Assembly (NCBI RefSeq): GCF_001424875.1
Contig: NZ_LMCT01000012.1
Coordinates: 79,766 to 128,972, forward strand
DNA: 49,207 nt
Direction: 5' to 3'
DNA from: Kitasatospora sp. Root107
GTDB taxonomy: Bacteria; Actinomycetota; Actinomycetes; Streptomycetales; Streptomycetaceae
The translations under genes were made by a program, and so were the position numbers. The notes under the pieces were generated by a model, which had not been told where the DNA came from, did no database searches, and saw only the letters and a program-made list of their open reading frames with translations. Shown here piece after piece: positions 33,751 to 43,814 of the stretch (position 1 is its first letter; each line of letters begins with the position of its first letter).

Positions 33751-34632
33751 TCAGGAAACCTCAGCCCCTGGAGGTTCCGACAGTGTGACGGCACTCACCC
33801 GGATCCGTTCGATCCGGCGGCCGTCCAGCTTGGCCACCGCGAGCCGCAGGCCGTCCTCGGTGGCCACCTGGTCGCCGGTGCTGGGCAGCTTGCCCAGCTC
33901 GCTGACCAGGTATCCGGCCACCGTCTCGTACGGACCCTCCGGCAGGGTGACGCCGGTCTCCTCGGCGAAGTCGGCCAGGTTGAGCAGTCCGTCGAGCTCC
34001 ATCCCACCACCGGCCAACCGCCGGGTCGCGGTGGTGTCCTGGGCGTCGTACTCGTCCCGGATCTCGCCGATCAGCTCCTCGACCAGGTCCTCGAGGGTGA
34101 CGATGCCCGCGGTGCCGCCGTACTCGTCCACCACGATGGCCAGGTGGTGGCCCTCCCGGCGCATCTCACCCATCGCCGCCAGCACCCGTTTGGTGGCCGG
34201 CAGCAGCTTCACCGGCCGGGTCAGCTCGCGGACCCGCAGGGCGTGCTCGCCGCGCGCCCCGTACAGGTCGCGGACGTGCACGAAGCCCGCCACCGAGTCG
34301 TAGGAGCCCTCCACCACGGGGTAGCGGGAGTGCGGCGAGCGGCTGGTCTCGGCGCGCACCTCGGCCAGCGGGCGGTCGGCGTCCAGGAAGGTGACCTCGG
34401 TCCTGGGGACCATCACCTCACGCAGCTGCCGCTCCCCCGCCGAGAACACGTCGGCGATCAACTCCCGCTCGTCGTGGCCGAGTTCGGTGTTGGCGGCGAC
34501 CAGGCCGCGGAGCTCGGCGGAACTGATCGCGGGCTCCTCGCGGAGTCCCCTGGCGTAGCCGAGCAGGCGGCTCAGCGGGCGGAGCAGTTCGGCCGACGCG
34601 GCGGTGAGCAGCAGGAGCAGGGCGAGGGTCAC
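33751..34632 (-). CDS. CBS-domain protein of the HlyC/CorC type, short form
   Basis: A 293-residue protein. It opens with one short hydrophobic segment (LALLLLLTAASAELL), then the standard HlyC/CorC lead-in (HDERELIADVFSAGERQLREVMVPRTEVTFLD), paired CBS domains (about 65-190, with IVVDEYGGTAGIVTLEDLVE) and a C-terminal CorC_HlyC domain (about 205-285). The four-helix DUF21 membrane domain of the full-length Mg/Co-efflux-type proteins is missing. It may work as an adenosyl-ligand sensor. GTG start at 34632. Same strand as trpS. Confidence 0.85.
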   Translation of the reverse strand: MTLALLLLLTAASAELLRPLSRLLGYARGLREEPAISSAELRGLVAANTELGHDERELIADVFSAGERQLREVMVPRTEVTFLDADRPLAEVRAETSRSPHSRYPVVEGSYDSVAGFVHVRDLYGARGEHALRVRELTRPVKLLPATKRVLAAMGEMRREGHHLAIVVDEYGGTAGIVTLEDLVEELIGEIRDEYDAQDTTATRRLAGGGMELDGLLNLADFAEETGVTLPEGPYETVAGYLVSELGKLPSTGDQVATEDGLRLAVAKLDGRRIERIRVSAVTLSEPPGAEVS

Positions 34633-34652
34633 GGGGGGTCAGTGTACGGCGA

Positions 34653-34686
34653 CGGCCGGGCCGCCCCTGTCGGGGCGACCCGGCCG
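34653..34686. terminator. Terminator of mdh
   Basis: CGGCCGGG...GCCCC / GGGGC...CCCGGCCG forms a two-part GC-rich stem with a small internal mismatch and a 3-4 nt loop, 30 bases after the mdh stop in transcription sense and just upstream of the CBS gene start. Confidence 0.7.
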
Positions 34687-34715
34687 TTCGGGTGATCCGT
34701 GGCTCAGGCTCGGGC

Positions 34716-35849
<1,134 letters not shown>

Positions 35850-35853
35850 TCAC

Positions 35854-35887
35854 AACGGCCCCCGCCCGGGTGCGGGCGGGGGCCGTT
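35854..35887. terminator. Terminator after DUF3017 gene
   Basis: A perfect 15-bp stem (35854-35868 with 35873-35887) with a GGTG loop, 22 bases after the DUF3017 stop in transcription sense. Confidence 0.8.
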
Positions 35888-35908
35888 CGTGGGAGTCCAC
35901 CGCGAGCG

Positions 35909-36310
35909 TCAGCGCCGCTGACGGCCGATGAACTGCCCGATGTTGTCCAGCACCGAGAGCCGCAGCCACGGATCCGGCTGGGCGATCAGGGTGAGCAGCA
36001 CGATCGCCCCGCCGAGGAAGGTCAGCACCGTCACGTCGGTGAAGCGGCTGCGCACCGCCAGCATGCCGACCTCGGGCAGCACCAGCCGGAGCACCGCCCC
36101 GATCAGCACCGCCCCGCCGACGGTCAGCAGGCCGTACTTGAAGTCACCGAACCAGGTGATGCCGAGCCCGGTCGCGACCAGGGCCAGCACCATCGTTATC
36201 GGCCACTGCCGGGCCGGCAGCGGGTGGCTGCGGTCCAGCGCCGCCGCCGAACCCTCCGGCGGCAGCGTGCCGGTGGTCTTCACCGGCCGTCGGCGTGACT
36301 TGGCCGCCAT
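35909..36310 (-). CDS. DUF3017-type membrane protein
   Basis: A 133-residue protein with a basic N-terminus (MAAKSRRRPVKTTG) and three hydrophobic segments (about 38-56, 60-80, 92-112), ending in a basic RQRR. It fits DUF3017, which in actinobacteria regularly follows folD. Function unknown. The ATG at 36310 is 5 bases after the folD stop (36316), so it is in the folD operon. Confidence 0.8.
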   Translation of the reverse strand: MAAKSRRRPVKTTGTLPPEGSAAALDRSHPLPARQWPITMVLALVATGLGITWFGDFKYGLLTVGGAVLIGAVLRLVLPEVGMLAVRSRFTDVTVLTFLGGAIVLLTLIAQPDPWLRLSVLDNIGQFIGRQRR

Positions 36311-36315
36311 CGGCG

Positions 36316-37173
36316 TCAGCCGTTGGCGCGGCGCTCGGCCGCCACCACGATGTTGTTGAGCAGCATCGCGCGGGTCATCGGGCCGACGCCGCCGGGGTTC
36401 GGGGAGATCCAGCCGGCCACCTCGGCGACCGCGGGCTCCACGTCGCCCATGATCTTGCCCTCGCCGTCCCGGCTGACGCCGACGTCCAGCACGGCCGCGC
36501 CGGGCTTGACGTCCTGAGCCTTGATCAGGTGCCCGACGCCGGCGGCGGCCACGATGATGTCGGCCTGGCGCAGGTGCTTGGCCAGGTCCACGGTGCCGGT
36601 GTGACAGAGCGTCACGGTGGCGTTCTCGGACCGACGGGTCAGCAGCAGGCCGATCGAACGGCCGACGGTCACGCCGCGGCCGACCACCACGACCTCGGCG
36701 CCGTCCAGCTTGACCTCGTGCCGGCGGAGCAGCTCGACGATGCCGTACGGGGTACAGGGCAGCGGGCCCTCGATGCCGAGCGTGAGCCGGCCGAGCGAGG
36801 TGGGGTGCAGGCCGTCGGCGTCCTTGTCCGGGTCCATCAGCTCCAGGACGGGGTTCTGGTCCAGGCCCTTGGGCAGCGGGAGCTGGACGATGTAGCCGGT
36901 GCAGGTCGGATCGGCGTTGAGCTCGCGGACGACGTCCTCGACCTGCTGCTGGGTGGCGGTGGCCGGGAGCTCGCGCTGGATCGAGGCGATCCCGACCTCG
37001 GCGCAGTCCTTGTGCTTGCCGTTGACGTACCAGCGGCTGCCCGGGTCGTCGCCGACCAGGACGGTGCCGAGGCCGGGGACGATGCCCCGCTCCTTGAGGG
37101 CCGCCACGCGGACGGCGAGTTCGGACTTGATCGCGGCCGCGGTGGCCTTGCCATCGAGAATCTGGGCAGTCAT
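36316..37173 (-). CDS. folD: Methylenetetrahydrofolate dehydrogenase / cyclohydrolase
   Basis: A 285-residue bifunctional folate enzyme interconverting methylene-, methenyl- and 10-formyl-THF. Catalytic Lys region [41 protein letters not shown] site [33 protein letters not shown] near the end. It supplies the 10-formyl-THF used by PurN and PurH, which are encoded 2-5 kb away. ATG at 37173. Confidence 0.96.
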   Translation of the reverse strand: MTAQILDGKATAAAIKSELAVRVAALKERGIVPGLGTVLVGDDPGSRWYVNGKHKDCAEVGIASIQRELPATATQQQVEDVVRELNADPTCTGYIVQLPLPKGLDQNPVLELMDPDKDADGLHPTSLGRLTLGIEGPLPCTPYGIVELLRRHEVKLDGAEVVVVGRGVTVGRSIGLLLTRRSENATVTLCHTGTVDLAKHLRQADIIVAAAGVGHLIKAQDVKPGAAVLDVGVSRDGEGKIMGDVEPAVAEVAGWISPNPGGVGPMTRAMLLNNIVVAAERRANG

Positions 37174-37310
37174 GGCGCCATTGTCCCGGATCGTGGCCTG
37201 TGCTCGGCACGTGCCGTCCGGGTTGCGGTTGCGCCACAGTTCCGTCCAGGTGCCGATCGCCGCTGGACAGCCCCGGGGGCACCCGCCCACGATATGACCG
37301 GCACGACCAT

Positions 37311-37341
37311 GCTCCGACGGCCGGTGACGGCCCGTCGGAGC
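37311..37341. promoter_or_regulatory. Inverted repeat before the DUF4190 gene
   Basis: GCTCCGACGG (37311-37320) and CCGTCGGAGC (37332-37341), a perfect 10-bp stem with an 11-nt loop, 42 bases before the GTG start. Either a leader hairpin or an operator. Confidence 0.35.
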
Positions 37342-37382
37342 GGCACGGGGGAGACAGCACAGCTCGGGGGGACCGAAGAACA

Positions 37383-37772
37383 GTGAGCAATCCGTACCAA
37401 CAGCAGCCGCCCGATCCGTACGGGTACGGGCCGCCGCAGCAGCCGTACGCCGCGCCGCAGTACCCGCAGCCCATGCCCCAGCAGCCCGGCTACGGCTACC
37501 CGCAGCCGCCGGTACCGGCGCCCACGCCGAACAACCTCGCCGTCGCCGCCATGGTGCTGGGCTTCCTGAGCATCCTGATCTGCTTCTACGGGGCGCTGCT
37601 CGGCCCGGTCGGGCTGGGCCTGGGTATCGCGGGCCTGAACAGAGCCCGGCAGACCGGGACCGGCCGCAGCCAGGCGATCGGCGGCATGGTGCTCTCCGTC
37701 CTCGGGATCCTGATCGGGATCGCCGGTGTGGTCTTCTACTCGACCGTCGCCGACCTCTCCGAGAACTACTGA
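37383..37772 (+). CDS. DUF4190-type membrane protein with Pro/Gln/Tyr-rich N-terminus
   Basis: A 129-residue protein. Residues 1-52 are a low-complexity cytosolic tail ([16 protein letters not shown], then [16 protein letters not shown]). Two membrane helices follow: [31 protein letters not shown] and [21 protein letters not shown], typical of DUF4190. GTG start at 37383 with GGGGGGA about 9 bases upstream. Starts a run of three small membrane-protein genes on this strand. Confidence 0.8.
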   Translation: MSNPYQQQPPDPYGYGPPQQPYAAPQYPQPMPQQPGYGYPQPPVPAPTPNNLAVAAMVLGFLSILICFYGALLGPVGLGLGIAGLNRARQTGTGRSQAIGGMVLSVLGILIGIAGVVFYSTVADLSENY

Positions 37773-37774
37773 TC

Positions 37775-38188
37775 GTGAACCACCAGTTGACGGCTCGCTG
37801 GACGAGTACGGCCGGTACGCCGCTGGGCGGTGCGCTGCGAATGGCGCTGCGCGGGGCCGGTGCGGCGGTGGCCGCGCTGACGGTCGCCGCGCTGCACGAC
37901 GTGCACGATCCCGGCGCGCTCTGCCCGCTGCGCCGGTTCACCGGCATCCCCTGCCCCGGCTGCGGGAGCACCACGGTCTTCATCGAGGCCGGCCACGGGG
38001 CCTTCGGCGCCGGGCTGCTGGCCAACCCGGTGACGGTGGTGGTCGGGCTCGGCCTGCTGGTCGCGCCGCTCGGCCCGGGGCGCTGGTGGTGGCAACTCCC
38101 CAACCTCCACCGGAATGTCCTGATCGGTACCGCTTTAACGGTGTCCTGGCTCTGGCAGTTGCACCGCTTCGGCGTCGTACTTCCCTGA
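37775..38188 (+). CDS. DUF2752 membrane protein
   Basis: A 137-residue protein with the DUF2752 signature [17 protein letters not shown] (about residues 50-66), followed by two or three hydrophobic segments. The paired cysteines (CPGC) suggest a redox or metal site but no activity is known. GTG start at 37775, 2 bases after the stop of the DUF4190 gene, so the two are in one operon. Confidence 0.85.
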   Translation: MNHQLTARWTSTAGTPLGGALRMALRGAGAAVAALTVAALHDVHDPGALCPLRRFTGIPCPGCGSTTVFIEAGHGAFGAGLLANPVTVVVGLGLLVAPLGPGRWWWQLPNLHRNVLIGTALTVSWLWQLHRFGVVLP

Positions 38189-38218
38189 CCCTGACGCTTT
38201 CTGACGGTAACTGACCTT

Positions 38219-38245
38219 CGCGGTGTCACCGCGTTCCGCTAATGT
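38219..38245 (+). promoter_or_regulatory. Dyad and -10-like element before the RDD gene
   Basis: CGCGGTG-T-CACCGCG (38219-38233) lies 6 bases before a TAATGT -10-like hexamer (38240-38245), about 90 bases ahead of the RDD gene. A dyad over the spacer would suit a repressor. No good -35 hexamer is present. Confidence 0.35.
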
Positions 38246-38331
38246 CCCACCCGGTCGGCAACTCAACTGCCTGTCCGTCCCAGGGTCTTCCTGTCCCGTC
38301 CCACACCTCACCATCCTGCCCGGAGGCACTG

Positions 38332-39024
38332 ATGAGTTACCCGCCCGACCCGAACAACCCGTACAACCAGCCGCCGCAGCCCCCGCAGCAGCCGCAGCCC
38401 GGTTACGGCTACCCGCAGCAGGGCCCCCCGCAGGGCGCGCCGGGCTACGGCTACCCGCAGCAGCCCCCGCAGCAGCAGGGCTACCCGCAGCAGGGCTACG
38501 GCATCCCGCAGCAGCAGGGTTACGGCCAGCCCGGCGGCTACCCCAACGCCGGTCAGGTGCAGAACTTCTACGCGAGCTGGGGCTCCCGGGTCGCCGCGTA
38601 CCTGGTCGACAGCCTGATCATCGGCATTCCGGCCGGTATCTTCTACGGCATCGGCCTCGGGGTCGGCGCCGAAGCGGCCGACTGTGTCAGCACCAGGTAC
38701 GGCACGTCCTGCACCGGTGGCGGCGTCTCCGCCATCGGCATGCTTCTGATCGGCATCGGCGCGCTGATCGCGCTCGGCGGCGGGCTCTGGCTGGCATCGC
38801 AGCAGGGCAAGACCGGCCAGACCCCCGGCAAGAAGATGGTCAACATCCGGGTGGTCCGGGAGAGCGACGGCCAGCCGCTCGGCTTCGGTCTGACCATCGT
38901 TCGCTACCTGTGCCACTTCGTCGACGGCATCTGCTACATCGGCTACCTGTGGCCGCTCTGGGACGCCAAGAAGCAGACCTTCGCGGACAAGATCATGGGC
39001 ACCGTGTCCGTCAAGTCCAGCTGA
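38332..39024 (+). CDS. RDD-family membrane protein
   Basis: A 230-residue protein. Residues 1-78 are a Pro/Gln/Tyr/Gly-rich tail with repeated GYGYPQQ, much like the DUF4190 neighbour. The rest is an RDD domain: WGSRVAAYLVDSLIIG (Arg and Asp of the name), a second helix, the loop GKTGQTPGKKMVNIRVV and DAKKQTFADKIMGTVSV. RDD proteins are suspected transport or envelope proteins. ATG at 38332, with CGGAGG 7 bases upstream. Confidence 0.9.
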   Translation: MSYPPDPNNPYNQPPQPPQQPQPGYGYPQQGPPQGAPGYGYPQQPPQQQGYPQQGYGIPQQQGYGQPGGYPNAGQVQNFYASWGSRVAAYLVDSLIIGIPAGIFYGIGLGVGAEAADCVSTRYGTSCTGGGVSAIGMLLIGIGALIALGGGLWLASQQGKTGQTPGKKMVNIRVVRESDGQPLGFGLTIVRYLCHFVDGICYIGYLWPLWDAKKQTFADKIMGTVSVKSS

Positions 39025-39061
39025 CCGTACGGCAGATGCCCCGCACACCCAAGTTCCCGGG

Positions 39062-40642
39062 TCAGTGGAAGAAGTGCCGCGTCCCGGTCAGGTACATCGT
39101 CACGCCGGCCGCCTTCGCCGCCGCGATCACCTCGTCGTCGCGGACCGAACCACCCGGCTGCACCACGGCCTTGACGCCGCCGTCGAGCAGCACCTGCAGA
39201 CCGTCCGGGAACGGGAAGAACGCGTCCGAGGCGGCGTACGAGCCCTGGGCCCGCTCGCCGGCCCGCTCGACCGCGAGCTTGGCCGAGTCGACCCGGTTGA
39301 CCTGGCCCATCCCGACGCCGACCGAGGCGCTGCCCTTGGCCAGCAGGATCGCGTTGGACTTGACGGCCCGGCAGGCCCGCCAGGCGAAGGCCAGCTCGGC
39401 CAGCTCGTCGGCGGAGAGCGCGTCGCCGGTGGCCAGCGTCCAGCCCGACGGGTCGTCACCGGCCGCGTCGATCCGGTCCACCTGCTGGAGCAGGGCGCCA
39501 CCGGAGATCGGGCGGACCTCGACCCGGTTGGCCGGAGCCTCGGCCGCGCGCAGCACCCGGATGTTCTTCTTCCGCGCCAGCACCTCGACCGCGCCGTCCT
39601 CGTACGCCGGGGCCACCACGACCTCGGTGAAGATCTCGGCGATCTGCTCGGCCAGCTCGACGGTGACCGCACGGTTGACCGCGATCACACCGCCGAACGC
39701 GGAGAGCGGGTCACAGGCGTGCGCCTTGCGGTGCGCCTCGGCGACGTCCGCACCGGTGGCGATGCCGCACGGGTTGGCGTGCTTGATGATCGCGACGGCC
39801 GGCTCGGCGTGGTCGTACGCGGCCCGGCGGGCGGCGTCGGTGTCCACGTAGTTGTTGTACGACATCTCCTTGCCGTGCAGCTGCTCGGCGCCCGCCAGGC
39901 CACCGGTGCCATCGGTGTAGAGAGCGGCGCCCTGGTGCGGGTTCTCGCCGTAGCGGAGCACGTTCTGCCGCTCGTAGGCGGAGCCGAGGAAGGCCGGGAA
40001 CGCCTCGGTGTTCTCGGTGTAGCCGGAGCCCTCGAACCAGGAGGCGACCGCCACGTCGTAGGCGGCGGTGTGCGCGAAGGCCGCACCGGCCAGCCGCTTG
40101 CGGGTGAGCAGGTCGAAGCCGCCGCCCTGAACCGCCGTCAGCACGTCCGCGTAGCGGGCCGGGTCGACCACGACGGCGACCGAGGGGTGGTTCTTGGCCG
40201 CCGCGCGGACCATCGACGGGCCGCCGATGTCGATCTGCTCGACGCACTCGTCGGGGGTGGCGCCAGAGGCGACCGTGGCGGTGAACGGGTAGAGGTTCAC
40301 CACCACCAGGTCGAAGGGCTCGATCTCCAGCTCGGCCAGCTGCGCACGGTGCGAGTCGAGGCGCAGGTCGGCGAGCACACCGGCGTGCACGCGGGGGTGC
40401 AGCGTCTTCACGCGCCCGTCCAGGCACTCCGGGAAGCCCGTCAGCTCGGAGACCTCGGTGACCGGGACGCCGGCGGCGGCGATCCGGCCGGCCGTCGACC
40501 CGGTGGAGACGATGGTGACCCCGGCGGCGTGCAGGCCCTGGGCCAGCTCCTCCAGACCGCTCTTGTCGTACACGCTGATCAGCGCGCGGCGGATCGGGCG
40601 GATGTTCTCCGAGACGGGGGGCGTGGTGGAGCTGGCACTCAT
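39062..40642 (-). CDS. purH: AICAR formyltransferase / IMP cyclohydrolase
   Basis: A 526-residue bifunctional enzyme for the last two steps of IMP synthesis. The N-terminal IMP cyclohydrolase (about 15-200) has [28 protein letters not shown] and [12 protein letters not shown]. The C-terminal transformylase has [25 protein letters not shown] (catalytic Lys-His) and [10 protein letters not shown]. The ATG at 40642 overlaps the purN stop (ATGA); an ATG 12 bases earlier is also in frame but lies too close to its AAAGG. Operon purN-purH. Confidence 0.96.
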   Translation of the reverse strand: MSASSTTPPVSENIRPIRRALISVYDKSGLEELAQGLHAAGVTIVSTGSTAGRIAAAGVPVTEVSELTGFPECLDGRVKTLHPRVHAGVLADLRLDSHRAQLAELEIEPFDLVVVNLYPFTATVASGATPDECVEQIDIGGPSMVRAAAKNHPSVAVVVDPARYADVLTAVQGGGFDLLTRKRLAGAAFAHTAAYDVAVASWFEGSGYTENTEAFPAFLGSAYERQNVLRYGENPHQGAALYTDGTGGLAGAEQLHGKEMSYNNYVDTDAARRAAYDHAEPAVAIIKHANPCGIATGADVAEAHRKAHACDPLSAFGGVIAVNRAVTVELAEQIAEIFTEVVVAPAYEDGAVEVLARKKNIRVLRAAEAPANRVEVRPISGGALLQQVDRIDAAGDDPSGWTLATGDALSADELAELAFAWRACRAVKSNAILLAKGSASVGVGMGQVNRVDSAKLAVERAGERAQGSYAASDAFFPFPDGLQVLLDGGVKAVVQPGGSVRDDEVIAAAKAAGVTMYLTGTRHFFH

Positions 40643-41322
40643 GCCGGAATCCATACCTTTCGGTCCTCGATACGGTGACCCTCGCGAGCCAGTCGGCCCA
40701 CGACGTCGACGAGCAACTGACGCTCGACAGTCTTGATGCGCTCGTGCAGCGCGACACCGCCGTCGGCGTGGTCGGTCTCCTCGACCGGCACCACACCCTG
40801 CGCGATGATCGGCCCGGTGTCCACGCCGCCGTCCACCAGATGGACGGTGCAGCCGGTCACCTTCACCCCGTACGCCAGCGCGTCGGCCACGCCGTGCGCG
40901 CCGGGGAAGGCGGGCAGCAGCGCGGGGTGCGTGTTGACGATCCGTCCGGCGAACGCGGCGATGAACTCCGGGCCGAGGATCTTCATGAACCCGGCGGTGA
41001 TCACCAGGTCAGGACGGTGCCCGGCGACCGAGGCGGTCAGCGCGGTGTCCCAGGCGGAGCGGTCGGCGTGGTCCTTGATCCGGTGCACGAAGACCGGCAG
41101 GCCGGCCTGTTCGGCCCGCTCCAGCCCGGCGATGCCGTCCCGGTCCGCACCGACCGCGACGATCTCGGCCCCGTAGGCCGGGTCGGCGACGGCGTCGATC
41201 AGCGCCTGCAGGTTGGTGCCCGAACCGGAGACCAGCACCACCAGCCGGGCCGGGCCCGGGGTGCGCGGCGGGAAAGTCTGGCTACGGGCGGTGCGGGCGG
41301 ACTGGGCGGAACCTGCGGCCAC
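40639..41322 (-). CDS. purN: Phosphoribosylglycinamide formyltransferase
   Basis: A 227-residue folate-dependent GAR transformylase of purine synthesis. [18 protein letters not shown] binds GAR phosphate; [25 protein letters not shown] (catalytic Asn and His) and [11 protein letters not shown] (Asp) follow. I use GTG at 41322, which has GGAG 9 bases upstream; the ATG at 41361 adds a basic low-complexity stretch. Coupled to purH by a 4-base overlap; candidate operator C lies 164 bases upstream. Confidence 0.95.
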   Translation of the reverse strand: MAAGSAQSARTARSQTFPPRTPGPARLVVLVSGSGTNLQALIDAVADPAYGAEIVAVGADRDGIAGLERAEQAGLPVFVHRIKDHADRSAWDTALTASVAGHRPDLVITAGFMKILGPEFIAAFAGRIVNTHPALLPAFPGAHGVADALAYGVKVTGCTVHLVDGGVDTGPIIAQGVVPVEETDHADGGVALHERIKTVERQLLVDVVGRLAREGHRIEDRKVWIPA

Positions 41323-41662
41323 TGCGCGATTCTCCGTACGTCGTTGCGCCCGCTGGTACATCCACCGTCGGTGGGGCCACTACGGGCGGCGCCAGGTCGC
41401 GTCGGGAGGCGGCGGGGCTGCTCCGAACTGCTGACCGTCACCACGATAACGGCTGGTCGGAGGCCCCCTGTAACCCGATGGCAACGCTACGCGCGTAGCT
41501 GAGGCGTGGGCCACACCCCGGGCTGCGTTCCGGCTCGGAACCGGCCTCCGGAACCGACCCGGAACGCCACGTGATTCCGGTTGGCGATACCCGTGTGAAT
41601 CTCGTACACCCCTGCGGGATCATTGAGCGAGCCCGACCACTCGACGAAGGATTGGCTGACCG
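41323..41662. other. Divergent intergenic region, purN and membrane-protein gene
   Basis: No gene seen. It is less GC-rich near the centre (41440-41500) and carries the perfect dyad at 41486-41499. Promoters for both directions are expected here, but I could not pick convincing hexamers. Confidence 0.5.
41486..41499. promoter_or_regulatory. Candidate nucleoside-regulon operator C (purNH)
   Basis: GCTACGCGCGTAGC, a perfect 14-base palindrome sharing the ACGCGCGTAG core with the sites before deoA and the BMP gene. It is 164 bases from both flanking start codons. Confidence 0.5.
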
Positions 41663-42352
41663 ATGAGCAGCGGCGACAACACCGGCGAGCGCAACCCCTT
41701 CGCGCCGCCGCCGGCGGATGCCCCCGACCAGCCCTGGCAGCCGCGCGCCCCGCAGCCGCCGCACGGCTCCTCCGATGGGTCCTCCGATGGCTCCTCCGCC
41801 GGGTCCGGCGACTCCGGCGACTCCGGCGACGGGTCGTCCGAGCAGGACGACCGCCCGCAGGTGCCGCCGCCGCACCCGTGGAGCCCCGGCTACCAGGGCG
41901 GCTGGTCGCCTCAGCAGCCGCCCGCCGCACCGAAGTTCGACCCGAACGACCCGGTCCAGCGCCGCTCCCGGTACGCACTGAGCGCGGGCATGGGCAGCCT
42001 GTTCTGCGTCGTGCTCGGCGCGCCGTACGTGGCACTGCTGCTCGGCGCGCTGGCCGCGTACTGGGGCATCGGCGCGCTGCGCGCGCCCCGGCCGAAGTCC
42101 ACCGAGGGCACCCCCGCCCAGCCCGGTCCGCAGCACGGCCCGCAGCCGGTCCGGCCGCAGACCCCGGCCGCGATCGGCGGGCTGGTGACGGGTGGGGTGA
42201 CCATCCTGTTCGTGCTGGCCTCGCTCGGCGTCACGCTGTACTACCAGGACTACGTGAGCTGCGTCAGCGAGGCGCTCACCACCCAGGCCCGGGACAGCTG
42301 CGAAAACCTCGCCCCGGACTTCCTGGTCAACCTGTACAACCAGAACCGCTGA
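41663..42352 (+). CDS. Membrane protein with Ser/Gly/Asp-rich N-terminus
   Basis: A 229-residue protein of unrecognised family, DUF4190-like in layout. Residues 1-100 are low complexity: repeats of SSDG, then GDSGDSGDG, then Pro/Gln-rich. Two membrane segments follow, LSAGMGSLFCVVLGAPYVALL (about 107-127) and AIGGLVTGGVTILFVLASLGV (about 170-192), separated by a Pro-rich loop. The end carries two cysteines (YVSCVSEAL, RDSCENL) that could form a disulfide outside. ATG with AAGGA about 12 bases upstream. Ends 13 bases from the convergent PerM gene. Confidence 0.75.
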   Translation: MSSGDNTGERNPFAPPPADAPDQPWQPRAPQPPHGSSDGSSDGSSAGSGDSGDSGDGSSEQDDRPQVPPPHPWSPGYQGGWSPQQPPAAPKFDPNDPVQRRSRYALSAGMGSLFCVVLGAPYVALLLGALAAYWGIGALRAPRPKSTEGTPAQPGPQHGPQPVRPQTPAAIGGLVTGGVTILFVLASLGVTLYYQDYVSCVSEALTTQARDSCENLAPDFLVNLYNQNR

Positions 42353-42365
42353 CCGGGGTCTCCGC

Positions 42366-43736
42366 TCAAGTGTCCGTCCGCCTGGGCGGCAGATGGTCGG
42401 CCGCCCAGGCCAGGCCCTGCCCGGCGGCCCGGCGGGCCCGGCAGAGCTGACGGCCGGTCAGGTCGTTCCACCAGGCCGGCGGGGCCACCCACCAGCGGGC
42501 CAGCAGCGCGCCGGGCACGGTGACCAGGGCCAGCCAGGCCGCCGCCATCGGCGCGACCAGCCACGGCACCGGGCCCAGCTCCGCCATCCTGGCGCCGGCC
42601 AGTGCGCCGCCCGCGAGCCAGGCGCAGGCTCCCGCGCCGAGCCCGGCCAGCAGTGAACTGCCCACGGCCGACACGACGGTGGCCACCGGATGCCAGCGGG
42701 CCTCCGCCGCCGCCCGGCCGAGCAGCAGTGCCGGGACCAGCCCGGCCAGCAGTGGCAGCGCGCAGACCACCGGCCACCAGGGCGCCCCGCCGGTCTCCGG
42801 GAGCAGGGCGAAGAGCGGGAAGTCCGGCACCGGCCCGACCCGGGCACCGGTCGGTGCCACCACCGTCCCGCTGCCCACGGCGAAGCCGGGGCCGAGCGCG
42901 TACGAGGCCGCCCAGAGCACGGCGTTGGGCACCAGCAGCAGGCAGGCCAGGGTCAACCCGCCGACGGTGGACGGCCCGCCACCGTACCCGGCTACCGACC
43001 GGCCGGCCGCACCCAGGCCGAGCAGCACGGTCACGGCCAGCACCACCCCACCCGCCGCCAGCAGTCCGAGGCCGCCTGCGGCGGCGGCCCGGCCCGTCAC
43101 CGGACCGCCGCCGGCCGGCCTGGCCCAGCCGGGTACCCGGGCCCAGTCGGGCGTACGGGCCCATGCGGGTACCCGGGCCCATGCGGGTGCCCGGTCCAGC
43201 CACCGTCCGGACCGTGCCGACCACCCGCCGACCGCCGACCAGAGCCCCGCCCCGACCGAACCGGTCACCAGCACCGCGACCGCCACCAGGTCGAGCAGCG
43301 GGACGGACCGCAGCGCACCCGCGCCGGAGCACTCGGCGACCGCGCACAGCGCGACCCCCAGGTACCCGGCGCACACCGCCAACGGCGCGCGCCAGTGCAG
43401 GCGTTCGCGCCCGCCGAGGCGCCGGCCGGTGCGGACCAGCAGCACGACGATGAACAGCGTGAGCAGCAGTGGGGTCAGCGTCAGCGGGGCCTGGGTCGCC
43501 CCCCTGGTCAGCGGGGCGCCGTGGCCGAGCAGCCAGAGCGCACAGGCCAGCCGCCCGGCTCCGGCGGCGGTGTCGTCCGCGTACGGGGTGAGCACCCAGA
43601 GGGCGAGTACGGGGACGGCCATCACCGCCAGGGTGAGCAGCGCTGCCCGGACACCGGTGAGCAGGTCGGCGAGGAAGGGGCGGACTCCCAGTTCGCCCGG
43701 CAGGCCCAGGATCGGACGGCCCATCAGCTGAGTCAT
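42366..43736 (-). CDS. PerM/DUF6350-type integral membrane protein
   Basis: About 456 residues with 10 or so membrane segments. Matching position and layout of the actinobacterial DUF6350 family, whose Mycobacterium member (Rv0955, PerM) affects cell division and likewise lies between sucCD and purNH. A periplasmic or cytosolic loop holds a four-fold hexapeptide repeat WARxPx (about residues 180-205; DNA 43126-43197). I place the start at the ATG at 43736 (MTQLMGRP); an ATG at 43745 is also possible. Divergent from the LuxR/sigma-like gene. Confidence 0.78.
   Translation of the reverse strand: MTQLMGRPILGLPGELGVRPFLADLLTGVRAALLTLAVMAVPVLALWVLTPYADDTAAGAGRLACALWLLGHGAPLTRGATQAPLTLTPLLLTLFIVVLLVRTGRRLGGRERLHWRAPLAVCAGYLGVALCAVAECSGAGALRSVPLLDLVAVAVLVTGSVGAGLWSAVGGWSARSGRWLDRAPAWARVPAWARTPDWARVPGWARPAGGGPVTGRAAAAGGLGLLAAGGVVLAVTVLLGLGAAGRSVAGYGGGPSTVGGLTLACLLLVPNAVLWAASYALGPGFAVGSGTVVAPTGARVGPVPDFPLFALLPETGGAPWWPVVCALPLLAGLVPALLLGRAAAEARWHPVATVVSAVGSSLLAGLGAGACAWLAGGALAGARMAELGPVPWLVAPMAAAWLALVTVPGALLARWWVAPPAWWNDLTGRQLCRARRAAGQGLAWAADHLPPRRTDT
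43126..43197. repeat. 18-bp coding repeat in the PerM gene
   Basis: Four tandem 18-base units on the plus strand, starting at 43126, 43144, 43162 and 43180. On the minus strand they encode the hexapeptide WARxPx (WARVPG, WARTPD, WARVPA and a diverged copy). The third and fourth units differ at two bases only. Confidence 0.85.
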
Positions 43737-43814
43737 GGGCCTCATGGTCCCAAGATCACCCGTTATGCCCCGTGAAGAGGCGAAGCTCCGCCGTGTCCCG
43801 GATTATCTGTTTAT

